Positions 37,234 to 45,411 of a DNA stretch of 64,000 nucleotides are shown one piece after another; positions within the stretch are counted from its first letter, which is position 1, and every line of letters starts with the position of its first letter. The notes beneath the pieces are model-generated. The model saw only the letters and a program-made list of their open reading frames with translations, was not told the DNA's origin and did no database searches. The position numbers were made by a program, and so were the translations under genes. This stretch comes from Sinorhizobium fredii USDA 205. GTDB lineage: Bacteria > Pseudomonadota > Alphaproteobacteria > Rhizobiales > Rhizobiaceae. The stretch lies in contig NZ_AUTC01000077.1 in the NCBI RefSeq assembly GCF_001461695.1, positions 62,001 through 126,000 of the forward strand, read 5' to 3'.

Positions 37234-37554
37234 ATGACAAAACTTACGATCGTAGCCTTTGACGGCACGCGCCACGACCTCGATGTCGAGAACGGCTCCA
37301 CGGTCATGGAAAATGCGGTTCGCAATTCCGTGCCGGGGATCGAGGCCGAATGTGGCGGTGCCTGTGCCTGCGCAACCTGTCATGTCTATGTCGACGACGC
37401 CTGGGCGGCGGCCGTCGGTGCTCCGGAAGCGATGGAAGAAGACATGCTGGATTTTGCCTATGACGTGCGGCCGACCTCGCGGCTCTCCTGTCAGATCAAG
37501 ATTGGCGAGGCCCTTGATGGCTTGGTCGTGCATGTGCCCGAGCGCCAGGCCTGA
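37234..37554 (+). CDS. [2Fe-2S] ferredoxin, adrenodoxin type
   Basis: A 106-residue ferredoxin with the adrenodoxin/Isc-type cluster motif C-x5-C-x2-C ... C ([14 protein letters not shown] around residues 38-51, and RLSCQI near 88). [18 protein letters not shown] is the conserved C-terminal part. The start at 37234 has GGAAAGAG just upstream. It probably carries single electrons for biosynthetic steps such as Fe-S or haem-related reactions, as in FdxB/adrenodoxin-type proteins; the exact redox partners are unknown. Confidence 0.93.
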   Translation: MTKLTIVAFDGTRHDLDVENGSTVMENAVRNSVPGIEAECGGACACATCHVYVDDAWAAAVGAPEAMEEDMLDFAYDVRPTSRLSCQIKIGEALDGLVVHVPERQA

Positions 37555-37643
37555 AGTGCGTCGCGTTCAAACCTTTTCGCGCGCCGCGCTTTGAGTTCCT
37601 CGAAGCACCTTCGTCCAATGTTCCCCACGTTTTGAAGATATCG

Positions 37644-37765
37644 AAAAAAAAATGCCTCGCTGGTCATGGACGAGCGAGGCAAGGGGGGCGTATCGCATAC
37701 AGATGAGGGAGGGAGCACCTGCTGCACCAAGACACGCCAGGAGAACCTGTTTTGCTCATCACCCG
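37644..37765 (-). ncRNA. Candidate small RNA with exposed anti-Shine-Dalgarno loop
   Basis: Read on the minus strand, the segment ends in a strong Rho-independent terminator: an 8-bp stem GCCTCGCT/AGCGAGGC at 37654-37680 followed by nine T at 37652-37644. Just before it, hairpin CAGGTG/CATCTG (37700-37721) displays the loop CTCCCTCCCT. A short CAGG/CCTG hairpin (37738-37749) lies further upstream. A pyrimidine loop complementary to ribosome sites plus a terminator is the architecture of alphaproteobacterial trans-acting RNAs such as the alpha-r14 group. No coding gene ends here on this strand. The 5' end is approximate, and no promoter was clear. Confidence 0.6.
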
Positions 37766-37872
37766 GGACTCTCAAGCACCCGCAAGCGATGATGCGAACC
37801 CAATCAAGCACTAAGTCGACAATCGAAATGCGACGTTTTTACTGTCGATCCGAAAATATATGGCCAGACCCT

Positions 37873-37902
37873 CGAATGGTTGAACTTTAGCTCAACCACT
37901 CG
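37873..37902. other. Isolated 11-bp hairpin in gene-free spacer
   Basis: CGAATGGTTGA and TCAACCACTCG (one G-T pair) flank an 8-base loop. The hairpin stands in AT-rich DNA between the small-RNA candidate and the palindromic repeat, with no gene nearby on either strand. It could be a transcript end or a protein site. Confidence 0.35.
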
Positions 37903-38035
37903 TTTCATAATCTTAATATAGCTGAGTCGCTTATCAGCGGCTATCGTTAGAATCCACCAATAAAATACTGTGGGTTTTCGCCTTCCGTTGCCAGGGGGAA
38001 TGAGGGCGAAGTCACATTGTTCTTTTGGGGCGCTA

Positions 38036-38136
38036 CTGCATGATTCCTTAAATCGGATTCGATTTAAGGAATCATGCAGCATTTCAAAGTGCTACAGCGA
38101 CCTTGGCGCGTCCGATTGAACGCGCGGCGCTGTAAG
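38036..38136. repeat. Dispersed rhizobial palindromic repeat, copy 1
   Basis: A perfect inverted repeat with 20-bp arms (38036-38055 and 38060-38079; core TCCTTAAATCG/CGATTTAAGGA) and a 4-base loop. A second, looser palindrome follows: CTACAGCG...GCGCGT...ACGCGC...CGCTGTA. The same composite occurs at 44668-44770, and its second half occurs alone at 41338-41388. The first palindrome contains three GANTC sites. Confidence 0.85.
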
Positions 38137-38184
38137 ATTCGACGGACATGGTCGGCACGTAGCTGGAAATCGGCACCGCGTCGC

Positions 38185-38814
38185 TTAACGCTCTGCCTCC
38201 TTCAGCGCCCCCAGGCGATATTGCAGCAGGCGTATCATGCGGCGGTCGAAGTTCGCCGCTTCCGTTCGGTCAAAGCGGGCCTGGTCCTTGTCATGGCTTG
38301 CGACTTCCGAGGCACTCAGCTCGGCCACTCGAGCCTGCATAAGCTCGCAATCCGCTTCCGGCTTCAGGCCAAGAAACGCCCGCTCCATGTGACGGGCGTG
38401 ATTGCGTGCGATCTCGGCATGGCGCTCTTCATGACGCTTGATGTCGGCAGCCAACGTATCCCAGACGAGAGCGAGGTCGCGGCCTGCCTGTGGGCGATAC
38501 TTCCAGCGCGGCAAGATGATGCGTGTGCTGAGTGTCACGCGTGCCGTACCGACGGCGCAGCGCCCGCGGCGACTGACATAGGTTATGGTGCCGCCGAATT
38601 TAATTCGCGTGGCGCCGGGGTGGCGCGTGCCGGTGTTCTTCATCAGCGGGCCACTGGCGGCAAGGGCCCTGTCAAGTTCCGCCGCCGTGCGTCCGCCGAT
38701 CGAGAAATAGGTGACGCTCTTGCTGATCAAGGTTTCGGCCGAGGCATTGCTGAGCGGAAGGCCGACAAGGAATGCAATCAGGGCGGCTCTCAGCGGATCA
38801 CGAACTCGGAACAT
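38185..38814 (-). CDS. DUF922 putative Zn-dependent secreted protease
   Basis: A 209-residue protein with an N-terminal signal sequence (RAALIAFLVGLPLSNASA) when started at 38814. The DUF922-type domain includes YFSIGGRTAAELDRAL near the start of the mature protein, a Cys pair (RRGRCAV and ADCELM) and the metalloprotease-like HEERHAEIARNHA (HExxH, about residues 137-149). It is probably periplasmic. The family is annotated as Zn-dependent protease from the motif, but activity is not well established. It is divergent from folP. Confidence 0.8.
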   Translation of the reverse strand: MFRVRDPLRAALIAFLVGLPLSNASAETLISKSVTYFSIGGRTAAELDRALAASGPLMKNTGTRHPGATRIKFGGTITYVSRRGRCAVGTARVTLSTRIILPRWKYRPQAGRDLALVWDTLAADIKRHEERHAEIARNHARHMERAFLGLKPEADCELMQARVAELSASEVASHDKDQARFDRTEAANFDRRMIRLLQYRLGALKEAER

Positions 38815-39012
38815 CGGTCGGCACTCTTGGATTGAAGTTGGCGCAAGCTTGGGGCATAGCCGTGGCGAGCGCAACAGAAATCGGCCCATTCCGACGTCGA
38901 CAAATCGATGGCTGCGTGAAAGAGTCGTGCTAACCCTTTGCTTTCAAAGGCGCCTACTTTTCCACAATGCCCGACGAGGATGGCGTCGCTCACGGCCGCG
39001 GACCGCCCAAAG

Positions 39013-39882
39013 ATGACTTACGATCCATTTCAAAGATTTCGTTGGCAGTTGGCGCATGGGCGCGCGCTGGAGCTGGGGCCGCGCGGTGTCCTGATGGCGA
39101 TCATCAATGTCACGCCGGATTCCTTTTCCGATGGCGGCCGCTTTGCCGATGCCACGGCTGCAGTCGCCGCGGCGACGCGCGCCCTCGCCGACGGGGCGGC
39201 GATCCTGGACATCGGTGGGGAATCGACCCGCCCCGACGCGGATCCAGTCGACGCCGCCGAAGAGCAGGCGCGCATTCTGCCGGTCATCGAGAGACTGGCC
39301 CGCGAGACGGATGCTATTATCTCGGTCGACACCTATCGCGCCGAGACGGCGCGTCTGGCGGTGGAAGCCGGTGCCCACATCGTCAACGACGTGCACGGCC
39401 TGCAGCGCGAACCGGCCATCGCTGAGGTCGCTGCCGAGACAGGCGCCGGACTTTGCATCATGCATACGGGGCGCGATCGTCAGAAGCTCGGCGACGTCGT
39501 CGAGGATCAGTTCCATTTCCTGGGCCGGTCATTGCAGATTGCCGCCGAGGCAGGCGTTGGACGCGATCGAATCGTCCTGGATCCCGGTTATGGTTTCGCC
39601 AAGGACGCGGATGAAAATCTCGAACTCATGGCGCGTTTCGCGGAATTGCACCGGTTCGGCCAGCCGTTCCTGGTCGGTACGTCGCGCAAGCGTTTCCTCG
39701 GCGCCGTTACCGGCCGCGAGGCGCAAGACCGCGACGCTGCTACCGCGGCGACGACGGCGCTTCTCAGGGCGGCCGGTGCCGCGGTCTTTCGGGTGCATGA
39801 TGTCGCAATCAACAGGGATGCACTGGCAATGGCGGATGCTATGCTCATCGCAAAGAACAGCCGACGGGACATGAAGCCATGA
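39013..39882 (+). CDS. folP: Dihydropteroate synthase
   Basis: FolP joins 6-hydroxymethyl-dihydropterin pyrophosphate to p-aminobenzoate and is the sulfonamide target. The start at 39013 gives 289 residues; an ATG at 38980 in the same frame is an alternative. Motifs are complete: IINVTPDSFSDGG, DIGGESTRPDA, ISVDTYRAETA, IVNDVHGL, LDPGYGFAKDADENLELM, and LVGTSRKRFLG. It opens a folP-folB-folK operon with a 4-bp overlap to folB. Confidence 0.96.
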   Translation: MTYDPFQRFRWQLAHGRALELGPRGVLMAIINVTPDSFSDGGRFADATAAVAAATRALADGAAILDIGGESTRPDADPVDAAEEQARILPVIERLARETDAIISVDTYRAETARLAVEAGAHIVNDVHGLQREPAIAEVAAETGAGLCIMHTGRDRQKLGDVVEDQFHFLGRSLQIAAEAGVGRDRIVLDPGYGFAKDADENLELMARFAELHRFGQPFLVGTSRKRFLGAVTGREAQDRDAATAATTALLRAAGAAVFRVHDVAINRDALAMADAMLIAKNSRRDMKP

Positions 39883-40250
39883 CTGCGACCTATACGATCA
39901 CCCTGAAGAATTGTGCCTTCTTTGCCCGCCATGGCGTGCTCGACGAGGAAGAATTCCTCGGCCAGCGTTTCTTCGTGGACGCCGAACTCGAGGTGGAGCA
40001 GGGCACGGCGCTCGCCGAAGACTGCATCGACGACACCGTGCATTACGGCATCGCCTTCGCGGAGATCGAAAGGATCGTCACCGGACGCAGGCGCTACCTG
40101 ATCGAGGCTCTCGCCCTGGAAGTCGCCAAGACCTTGTGCGCACGCTTCCGGCAGATACGCCGGGCCAAAGTGTCCATCCGCAAGCCCAATGCTCCGGTCC
40201 CTGGGGTTCTGGACTACGTGGAAGTCACGGTCGAGCATGTCGTCGGGTAA
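39879..40250 (+). CDS. folB: Dihydroneopterin aldolase
   Basis: A 123-residue enzyme that cleaves dihydroneopterin to 6-hydroxymethyl-dihydropterin. It has the standard opening (ITLKNCAFFARHGVLDEEEFLGQRFFVD), the DDTVHYGIAFAEIERIV centre and the C-terminal VSIRKPNAPVPGVLDYVEV. It starts inside the folP stop (ATGA) and runs 14 bp into folK, so the three folate genes are tightly coupled and act in consecutive steps. Confidence 0.96.
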   Translation: MTATYTITLKNCAFFARHGVLDEEEFLGQRFFVDAELEVEQGTALAEDCIDDTVHYGIAFAEIERIVTGRRRYLIEALALEVAKTLCARFRQIRRAKVSIRKPNAPVPGVLDYVEVTVEHVVG

Positions 40251-40761
40251 GACGTGGCGGCGCGCCACCCTGGGGCTGGGTGGCAATATCGGCGATCCGC
40301 GCCGCGCCATGGCGGATGCCCTGCGGGCGCTTGACGCGCAGCCGGATTGCCGAGTCACGGCAGTTTCGCGGCTCTACCGGACGCCGCCCTGGGGCAAGAC
40401 GGACCAGAACTGGTTCTTCAATGCCTGCGCAGCGGTCGAAACCACCCGCGATCCCGAAGCGCTGCTTGCAACCTGCCTCGAGATCGAGCGGACATTGAAG
40501 CGCATCCGCACGGAGCGCTGGGGGCCGCGCACGATCGACATCGATCTCCTGACCTTCGACGGAGTGATCTTGGTCAACGACAGGCTGCAATTGCCGCATC
40601 CGCGCATGACCGAGCGCGGGTTCGTGCTGATGCCGCTTGCCGATATTGCGGCTGGCCTCGAAGTCGCGGGCAAAACTGTCGGCGAGTGGTTGGTGGACGC
40701 AGACGTGGCTGGAATCGAAGTGGCCGACGAGACGGCCGACTGGTGGCGGGGCCGCGATTGA
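40237..40761 (+). CDS. folK: 2-amino-4-hydroxy-6-hydroxymethyldihydropteridine pyrophosphokinase
   Basis: A 174-residue kinase that adds pyrophosphate from ATP to hydroxymethyl-dihydropterin, giving the FolP substrate. It starts at the ATG at 40237 inside the end of folB. Family blocks: TLGLGGNIGDPRRAMADAL, SRLYRTPPWGKTDQNWFFNAC, RWGPRTIDIDLLTFD and LPHPRMTERGFVLMPLADI. It is the last gene of the folate operon. Confidence 0.96.
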   Translation: MSSGKTWRRATLGLGGNIGDPRRAMADALRALDAQPDCRVTAVSRLYRTPPWGKTDQNWFFNACAAVETTRDPEALLATCLEIERTLKRIRTERWGPRTIDIDLLTFDGVILVNDRLQLPHPRMTERGFVLMPLADIAAGLEVAGKTVGEWLVDADVAGIEVADETADWWRGRD

Positions 40762-40792
40762 TGGCGTTCCAATCCATATCTGGAAGGCCGCG

Positions 40793-41320
40793 ATGCGTTT
40801 ACTGATCGTCACCGACATCCACGGTCGGCCGTCAGCCCATCATTGCCTGTCGCACTGTCTGCCTGGTGTGCAGCAATCGGTCTCTCGCACTGTAAGCCTC
40901 TGCGATCTGCTTGGCGTGAACCCTACGGGCGAACGCTTGCATCGCGAGCTTGTTGAAAACGATGGATTTATCCGGGCAGCCGAACGTCTGGCGGGCCTTG
41001 CGGAATTTGCCGATGTTGCTTTGGGCTATAGCGCTGGCGGCACCGTCCTATGGCACAGCGTGCTTCACGGTTTGACCGTTGATCGGCTGATTTGTATATC
41101 CTCGACAAGACTACGCGAGGTCAGGGCCTCGACGATGCCGAAGCCGGCTTTGGTCGTTTTTGGCGAGAATGATCCGAACCAACCCCCGGATTGCTGGGCT
41201 AAGGACTCGGCTGTGCGAAGCTATACAGTCCCTGACGCCGGTCATGACTTCTACGCTACGGAAGGACCCGCGCGCCGGCTGTGTCTTGCCAGTATCGCAG
41301 GCTTCCTCAACCTGTTGTAG
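40793..41320 (+). CDS. Putative alpha/beta hydrolase
   Basis: A 175-residue small hydrolase-like protein. A full catalytic triad can be proposed: nucleophile Ser in GYSAGGT (about residue 80), Asp in FGENDPNQ (about 124) and His in AGHDFYAT (about 150). The length is short for the fold, so it belongs with compact dienelactone-hydrolase-like forms. Codon use is less GC-biased than in the neighbouring folate genes, and it sits between folK and a dispersed repeat, which suggests an acquired gene. The substrate is unknown. Confidence 0.65.
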   Translation: MRLLIVTDIHGRPSAHHCLSHCLPGVQQSVSRTVSLCDLLGVNPTGERLHRELVENDGFIRAAERLAGLAEFADVALGYSAGGTVLWHSVLHGLTVDRLICISSTRLREVRASTMPKPALVVFGENDPNQPPDCWAKDSAVRSYTVPDAGHDFYATEGPARRLCLASIAGFLNLL

Positions 41321-41337
41321 CTGCCGGCCCTGCCAAT

Positions 41338-41388
41338 GCTACTAAAGCGACCTTCGCGTGTCCGATTGGACGCGCGCCGCTGCAGGAG
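41338..41388. repeat. Dispersed rhizobial repeat, half copy
   Basis: The sequence GCTACTAAAGCGACC...GCGTGTCCGATTGGACGCGC...CGCTGCAGG matches the second half of the composite repeat at 38036-38136, without the long first palindrome. It lies just after the alpha/beta hydrolase gene. Confidence 0.65.
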
Positions 41389-41401
41389 CGGATCGATGCA
41401 G

Positions 41402-41953
41402 CTACTTGATCGAGCCGACGGCGATGTTGTCCATCTGCCTGTTGAGGCTGACGCCGATGACCGGCACCATCGTCTCCTCGACCTTGACGGAGATCGTGAT
41501 GTTCATGGTCTCAGCGTTCTGCAGGCGGGCAATCATCGCGCCGTTCAATTTTTTGCGGTTGATTCCAACGACGACCTTGTCATTGGCGACATTGCCGGAA
41601 ACGACGTCCAAGCCCTTGCCGTCGGCGCCGTCGAGGAATTTGCCGGTATAGCTGCCGCCCTTCTGCGTGATCATCGCCGACATCGGCTGCTTGAACACGC
41701 CGACGCGGCAGAAGCCGTCAAGCTTGATCCCGGCATCCTTGCCTGAGGCCGGCTCGCCCGTCAGGTCGCAGGTGAATTTGGTGCCCTTGTATTTGCCGGC
41801 GACGATCTCGCCGGGGCCTTTCCATTGGCCGGCGACCTTCTCGAAGAAGGCTTTATCGCGGGCACCGGACGATGCTGGCGTCGCGATACCGGCAGTGGCT
41901 GCAAGCGCAATGGCGGCAAGGCCGCGAACAATCAAAGAAGGGCGCGAGAACAT
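41402..41953 (-). CDS. Exported protein of unknown function
   Basis: A 183-residue protein with a clear signal peptide when started at 41953 (MFSRPSLIVRGLAAIALAATAGIATPASS). The mature part is a compact, glycine- and lysine-rich beta-type domain (FEKVAGQWKGPGEIVAGKYKGTKFTCDLTG, with two Cys) of a type seen in conserved rhizobial periplasmic proteins. No enzyme motif is visible. It is convergent with the alpha/beta hydrolase. A TTAACCAT word on its strand at 42014-42007 lies about 55 bases upstream. Confidence 0.7.
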   Translation of the reverse strand: MFSRPSLIVRGLAAIALAATAGIATPASSGARDKAFFEKVAGQWKGPGEIVAGKYKGTKFTCDLTGEPASGKDAGIKLDGFCRVGVFKQPMSAMITQKGGSYTGKFLDGADGKGLDVVSGNVANDKVVVGINRKKLNGAMIARLQNAETMNITISVKVEETMVPVIGVSLNRQMDNIAVGSIK

Positions 41954-42047
41954 GATCGATCCTTGATGGGTCAACGTCGAAATCTGGCAACCACATTTGC
42001 GTTAAAATGGTTAATGGAGGGTTTCCGCGCTGCGCCTCAAGCACTCT

Positions 42048-43127
42048 TCACACGCCGTTGGAGCCTCCCGATTTCGAAGCGCCCGGCGTCAGATCAGCCA
42101 GAAAACCGCCTATGCCGGGACGCTTCAACGCGCGGAACGGCATGGGCCGGCACAAGTCCATGGCGGCAATGCCGATACGCGCGGTCATGAGGCCGTTGAT
42201 CACGCCCTCGCCGAGGCGGGCGGAGAGTTTGGACGCCAGACCGTGGCCGAGGACCTGCTGAATCAGGCTGTCGCCGGCGGCGATGGAACCGGTGACCGCC
42301 AGATGGGCAATCACATCGCGCATCAGCCGCAGCAGTCCGAGCGTGCCGGGCCGCCCGCCGTAAAGCTCGGCCATTGCCCGAATCATTCGCGCCGACTCGT
42401 AGAGGACGTAGCCGAGGTCGACGAGCGCACGGGGGCTGACGGCAGTGACGATCGAGACGCGTTTCGACGCGGCCAGGATGATGCGGCGGGCGTCGCGGTC
42501 GAGCGGAGCCAGGAGCTCGCGCTCGGCAAGTTCGACAAGGTGTGGAGCGTCGATGATCTCGCCCTCAGTCTCCGCAAGCCGGGCCCGGCCCTTGGCAGTG
42601 CGGGGATTGGCGGCAAGCAGGTGAACCAATCGCGCAGTCGTGGCGCGTGCGGTCTTGCTGTTGCCGAGCGTCGTTGCTTCGGCGACCTCCGATTTCAGTT
42701 TCTGGATCGCCGTCAACTGCATCAGACCGGCAAGTTCACGGCCGACGACGACCAGGAAGGCGAGGGTACCGATCGCCACGACGCCGATCGCCGCATAGCC
42801 GAGCCAATCGGCCCGCGAGAAGAGATCGCGCACAAGGTGGTCGATCCACAGCCCCGTGGCGAGCGACAGGACAATGGCGACTGCCCCGGCGGCCACCTTG
42901 CCGAAGGAGAGGCGACGCCGGCGGGGGCGCGCCTCGGGGGGATCGAGCGCCTCGACGGCAGTGCTCGTGGCCATGAAAGGGTCCTCTGCGTCAGGCGTCA
43001 ATACGACCTTGTCGCTGAAACTTGCCGGCGGGCGTCGCGGCGTTTGCGAGCGCTGTGCCGAAGGCGTTTCGGGTTCCATCGGGAAGACGGCGGGCTTGCG
43101 GGGGCGATGCTTGGGATCATCGGTCAT
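42048..43127 (-). CDS. YcjF-family (TIGR01620/DUF697) inner-membrane protein
   Basis: A 359-residue membrane protein. A basic, proline-rich N-terminal region (about 1-70) is followed by two membrane helices (FGKVAAGAVAIVLSLATGLWI and LGYAAIGVVAIGTLAFLVVVG). The DUF697-type C-terminal domain (about 230-340) has ARMIRAMAELYGGRPGTLGLLRLMRDVI and AGDSLIQQVLGHGLASKLSARLGEGVINGLMTARIG. It overlaps the ycjX-like gene upstream by 4 bp (ATGA), the same pairing as ycjX-ycjF in enterics. The role is thought to be stress-related but is not defined. Confidence 0.88.
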   Translation of the reverse strand: MTDDPKHRPRKPAVFPMEPETPSAQRSQTPRRPPASFSDKVVLTPDAEDPFMATSTAVEALDPPEARPRRRRLSFGKVAAGAVAIVLSLATGLWIDHLVRDLFSRADWLGYAAIGVVAIGTLAFLVVVGRELAGLMQLTAIQKLKSEVAEATTLGNSKTARATTARLVHLLAANPRTAKGRARLAETEGEIIDAPHLVELAERELLAPLDRDARRIILAASKRVSIVTAVSPRALVDLGYVLYESARMIRAMAELYGGRPGTLGLLRLMRDVIAHLAVTGSIAAGDSLIQQVLGHGLASKLSARLGEGVINGLMTARIGIAAMDLCRPMPFRALKRPGIGGFLADLTPGASKSGGSNGV

Positions 43128-44611
43128 GCAAGTCGGTCTCCAAGCAGGAACTGCATGGCTCGGTCGAGCCGGATGTGCGGGACGGAGAGCTTCAATCCGC
43201 CGCGCGTCTCCTCGAGATGCGGGGGACGGAAGCGCACGAAATTCAACTCCGGCATCGAGTGTTCGGATTGGGCCGGGATGGGACCGCCGACGATAGCCTC
43301 GAAAAGAACTTCAGGATCCTCCGGTAAGTCGCCGGGAAATATCGCTGTTTTCCTTTCTCCGTCGAAGACGTCTCCATTGATCCGCTCCCCGGTGATCGGC
43401 GTGCCGACAATGACGGGCAGGGCGTGTCCGTCATGATTGACCGTCGCCTCGCGCGTCGCCCGCACCGAGGCGAGCGCCATGACTTCGAGGTTGGCACCGC
43501 TCATGCCGATACGATCTGCGGCACGGCCGACGAGCCGCGTGGCGATCCGCTCAAGCCGATCATGGCTCTCATGGTGAAGGTGATCGGCCTTTGTTGCGGC
43601 GATCAGCACCCGATCTATACGGCGGGTGAGGAGGGAGGAAAGCCAGGAATTGGTGCCCGGTCGAAAACAGGCAAGCACGTCGGCCAGCGCCTGCTCCAGG
43701 TCGCGCAATGCCTCCGGTCCGCGATTGATCGCTTGCAGCGCGTCGACGAGCACGATCTGGCGATCGAGCCTGGCAAAGTGCTCGCGGAAGAATGGGCTCA
43801 CCACATGCGTCTTGTAGGCCTCATACCGCCGTTCCATCATCGCCCATAGCGAACCCTTCGGCGCCCGACCTTCAGGCAGGTTCGGGAGCGGAGAAAAGGT
43901 GAGGGCCGGCGACCCCTCGAGATCACCCGGCATCAGGAAACGGCCGGGCGGCAGAGTGGATAGCGAATGGTCGTCTTCCTTGCAGGCTCTGAGATAGGCG
44001 GTGAAGCTGTCTGCGAGGCGGCGGGCGGTGCCCTCATCGGCCGCCGCTTCCCCTCCAGTCGCGGAGGCAAGTGCCAGCCATTCGCGCGACAGCGCCGCGC
44101 GCGCGCCTATCTGCGCCCGCTTTGCGGTCGTTTCGCTGAATTGCCGGAAATCCAGGGCGAGCAGCGGCAGATCCAGCAACCACTCGCCCGGATAGTCGAC
44201 GATATCGATCGACAGGCGCCCGGCGGAAAACATCCGGTTCCAGCCGCTTGCGCTTTCGTAGTCGAGGGTGATCCGCAATTGCGAGATCGCCCTCGTCGAA
44301 TCCGGCCAGACGCGGTCGCGCACGAGAGCGGCTATATGATCCTCGTACTGGAAGCGCGGGACAGCATCATCCGGCTGGGGCTCAAGCCTCACCTTCGATA
44401 CTCGCCCGGAGCGGACCGGCTCGAAAAGCGGCAGGCGTCCGCCGTTCAGAAGGTTGTGCACCAGCGAAGAGATGAAGACGGTCTTGCCTGCCCGCGACAG
44501 CCCGGTCACACCGAGCCTGAGGGAGGGACTGACGAACCCGGCCGCGCGATCGGCGAGGTTGTCCATGGCGATCAGCGCGCCGTCTTTGAAGCTTGTCAGT
44601 AAGGACGCCAA
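43124..44611 (-). CDS. YcjX-family (DUF463) P-loop NTPase
   Basis: A 495-residue GTPase-like protein with a P-loop in GLSRAGKTVFISSLVHNLL (about 33-51), the DUF463 YPGEWLLDLPLL segment (about 137-150) and ATKADHLHHESHDRL (NKxD-like, about 340). The C-terminus ends with the family's FRPP and RLDRAMQFLLGDRLA elements. It is translationally coupled to the YcjF-like membrane protein, and the two probably act together at the inner membrane. The upstream spacer carries a dispersed palindromic repeat. Confidence 0.9.
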   Translation of the reverse strand: MASLLTSFKDGALIAMDNLADRAAGFVSPSLRLGVTGLSRAGKTVFISSLVHNLLNGGRLPLFEPVRSGRVSKVRLEPQPDDAVPRFQYEDHIAALVRDRVWPDSTRAISQLRITLDYESASGWNRMFSAGRLSIDIVDYPGEWLLDLPLLALDFRQFSETTAKRAQIGARAALSREWLALASATGGEAAADEGTARRLADSFTAYLRACKEDDHSLSTLPPGRFLMPGDLEGSPALTFSPLPNLPEGRAPKGSLWAMMERRYEAYKTHVVSPFFREHFARLDRQIVLVDALQAINRGPEALRDLEQALADVLACFRPGTNSWLSSLLTRRIDRVLIAATKADHLHHESHDRLERIATRLVGRAADRIGMSGANLEVMALASVRATREATVNHDGHALPVIVGTPITGERINGDVFDGERKTAIFPGDLPEDPEVLFEAIVGGPIPAQSEHSMPELNFVRFRPPHLEETRGGLKLSVPHIRLDRAMQFLLGDRLA

Positions 44612-44667
44612 ATGTCTCCGCCCCTTGGGGATTGTTGCATCGATCCGGCATTACTGCCAGTACCCTA

Positions 44668-44770
44668 CTGCATGTCTCCTTAAATCGACTTCGATTTAAG
44701 GACGAAGACATGCAGCAATTCAAAGTGCTACAGCGACCTTTGCGCGCCTGATAAGGCGCGCCGCGCTGTA
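44668..44770. repeat. Dispersed rhizobial palindromic repeat, copy 2
   Basis: The composite is the same as at 38036-38136. Palindrome CTGCATGTC.CTCCTTAAATCG-type arm, ACTT loop, then CGATTTAAGGA and GACATGCAG; this copy has a few unpaired bases in the 3' arm. CTACAGCGACC...GCGCGCC...GGCGCGC...GCGCTGTAG follows. It lies between the ycjX-like and sixA-like genes. Confidence 0.85.
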
Positions 44771-44877
44771 GGGGGTTACGGGCATCCACTTGTCTCGCGA
44801 TATAGGAAGTGTTTCCGTCTGCGCAATGATGCACGCCATTTGACCGTTTCCCGATTCCAGTTCGAAGGCGGCGAGGT

Positions 44878-45411
44878 TCACCGCCTAGCGACTTCGCCGG
44901 GCTCCGGGAGCAGCAATTTCGAAAGCGCCGCGGCCGAGATGCGGCCGACTGCGGAATGGGCAGGGAAATCGATGACCGCCAATCCGGCCGGCGGATAGCC
45001 GTTCGCCAATGCCGAGGCGGATTGCTGCTCGCCGAGGAAGTGGCGGAAAACATCCTCGATCATCGGATTGTGCCCGATCAGCATCAGAGACGACTGATCA
45101 GCATGCGCCTCGACCAGATCCGTGTAGACCCCGGCGGGCCCGGCATAGAGCTGGTCGACGTAGCGGATGTCGATATCTTCGCCGAGCGTGCGCCGGAATG
45201 GTTCGGCGGTCTGGCGGCAGCGCATTGCGGTCGAGCAAAGGATGAGATCCGGGGATATCCCATGATCCGCCGCACTTTGCGCAATCAGCTCCGCCTCGGC
45301 ATAGCCTGTCTCGTCAAGCGTACGGTCGAAATCCCTTTGTCCAGGCAGGGCCCAGCCGGACCGGGCGTGACGCAGGAGGATGAGGCGGAAGGCCGGAGCA
45401 CTGTCTTGCAT
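44878..45411 (-). CDS. SixA-type histidine phosphatase
   Basis: A 177-residue member of the histidine phosphatase (phosphoglycerate mutase-like) superfamily. It has the catalytic RHARSGW (H at about 15), CSTAMRCRQTAE (Arg) and the second histidine in LIGHNPMIEDVF (about 114). The short form resembles SixA, which removes phosphate from Hpt-domain histidines; other small-molecule substrates are possible. An Hpt protein and CckA occur in the same window, but a direct link is only a guess. Confidence 0.85.
   Translation of the reverse strand: MQDSAPAFRLILLRHARSGWALPGQRDFDRTLDETGYAEAELIAQSAADHGISPDLILCSTAMRCRQTAEPFRRTLGEDIDIRYVDQLYAGPAGVYTDLVEAHADQSSLMLIGHNPMIEDVFRHFLGEQQSASALANGYPPAGLAVIDFPAHSAVGRISAAALSKLLLPEPGEVARR

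Noticed and set aside
37804..38082. A 92-codon minus-strand frame in the spacer downstream of the ferredoxin gene
   Set aside because: Its start lies inside the palindromic repeat, codon use is abnormal and no ribosome site is present. The region is better explained as non-coding.
42007..42014. TTAACCAT word (minus strand) upstream of the exported protein as a CtrA site
   Set aside because: An 8-base half-site without a partner is expected by chance in a window of this size, so it was not listed as a feature.
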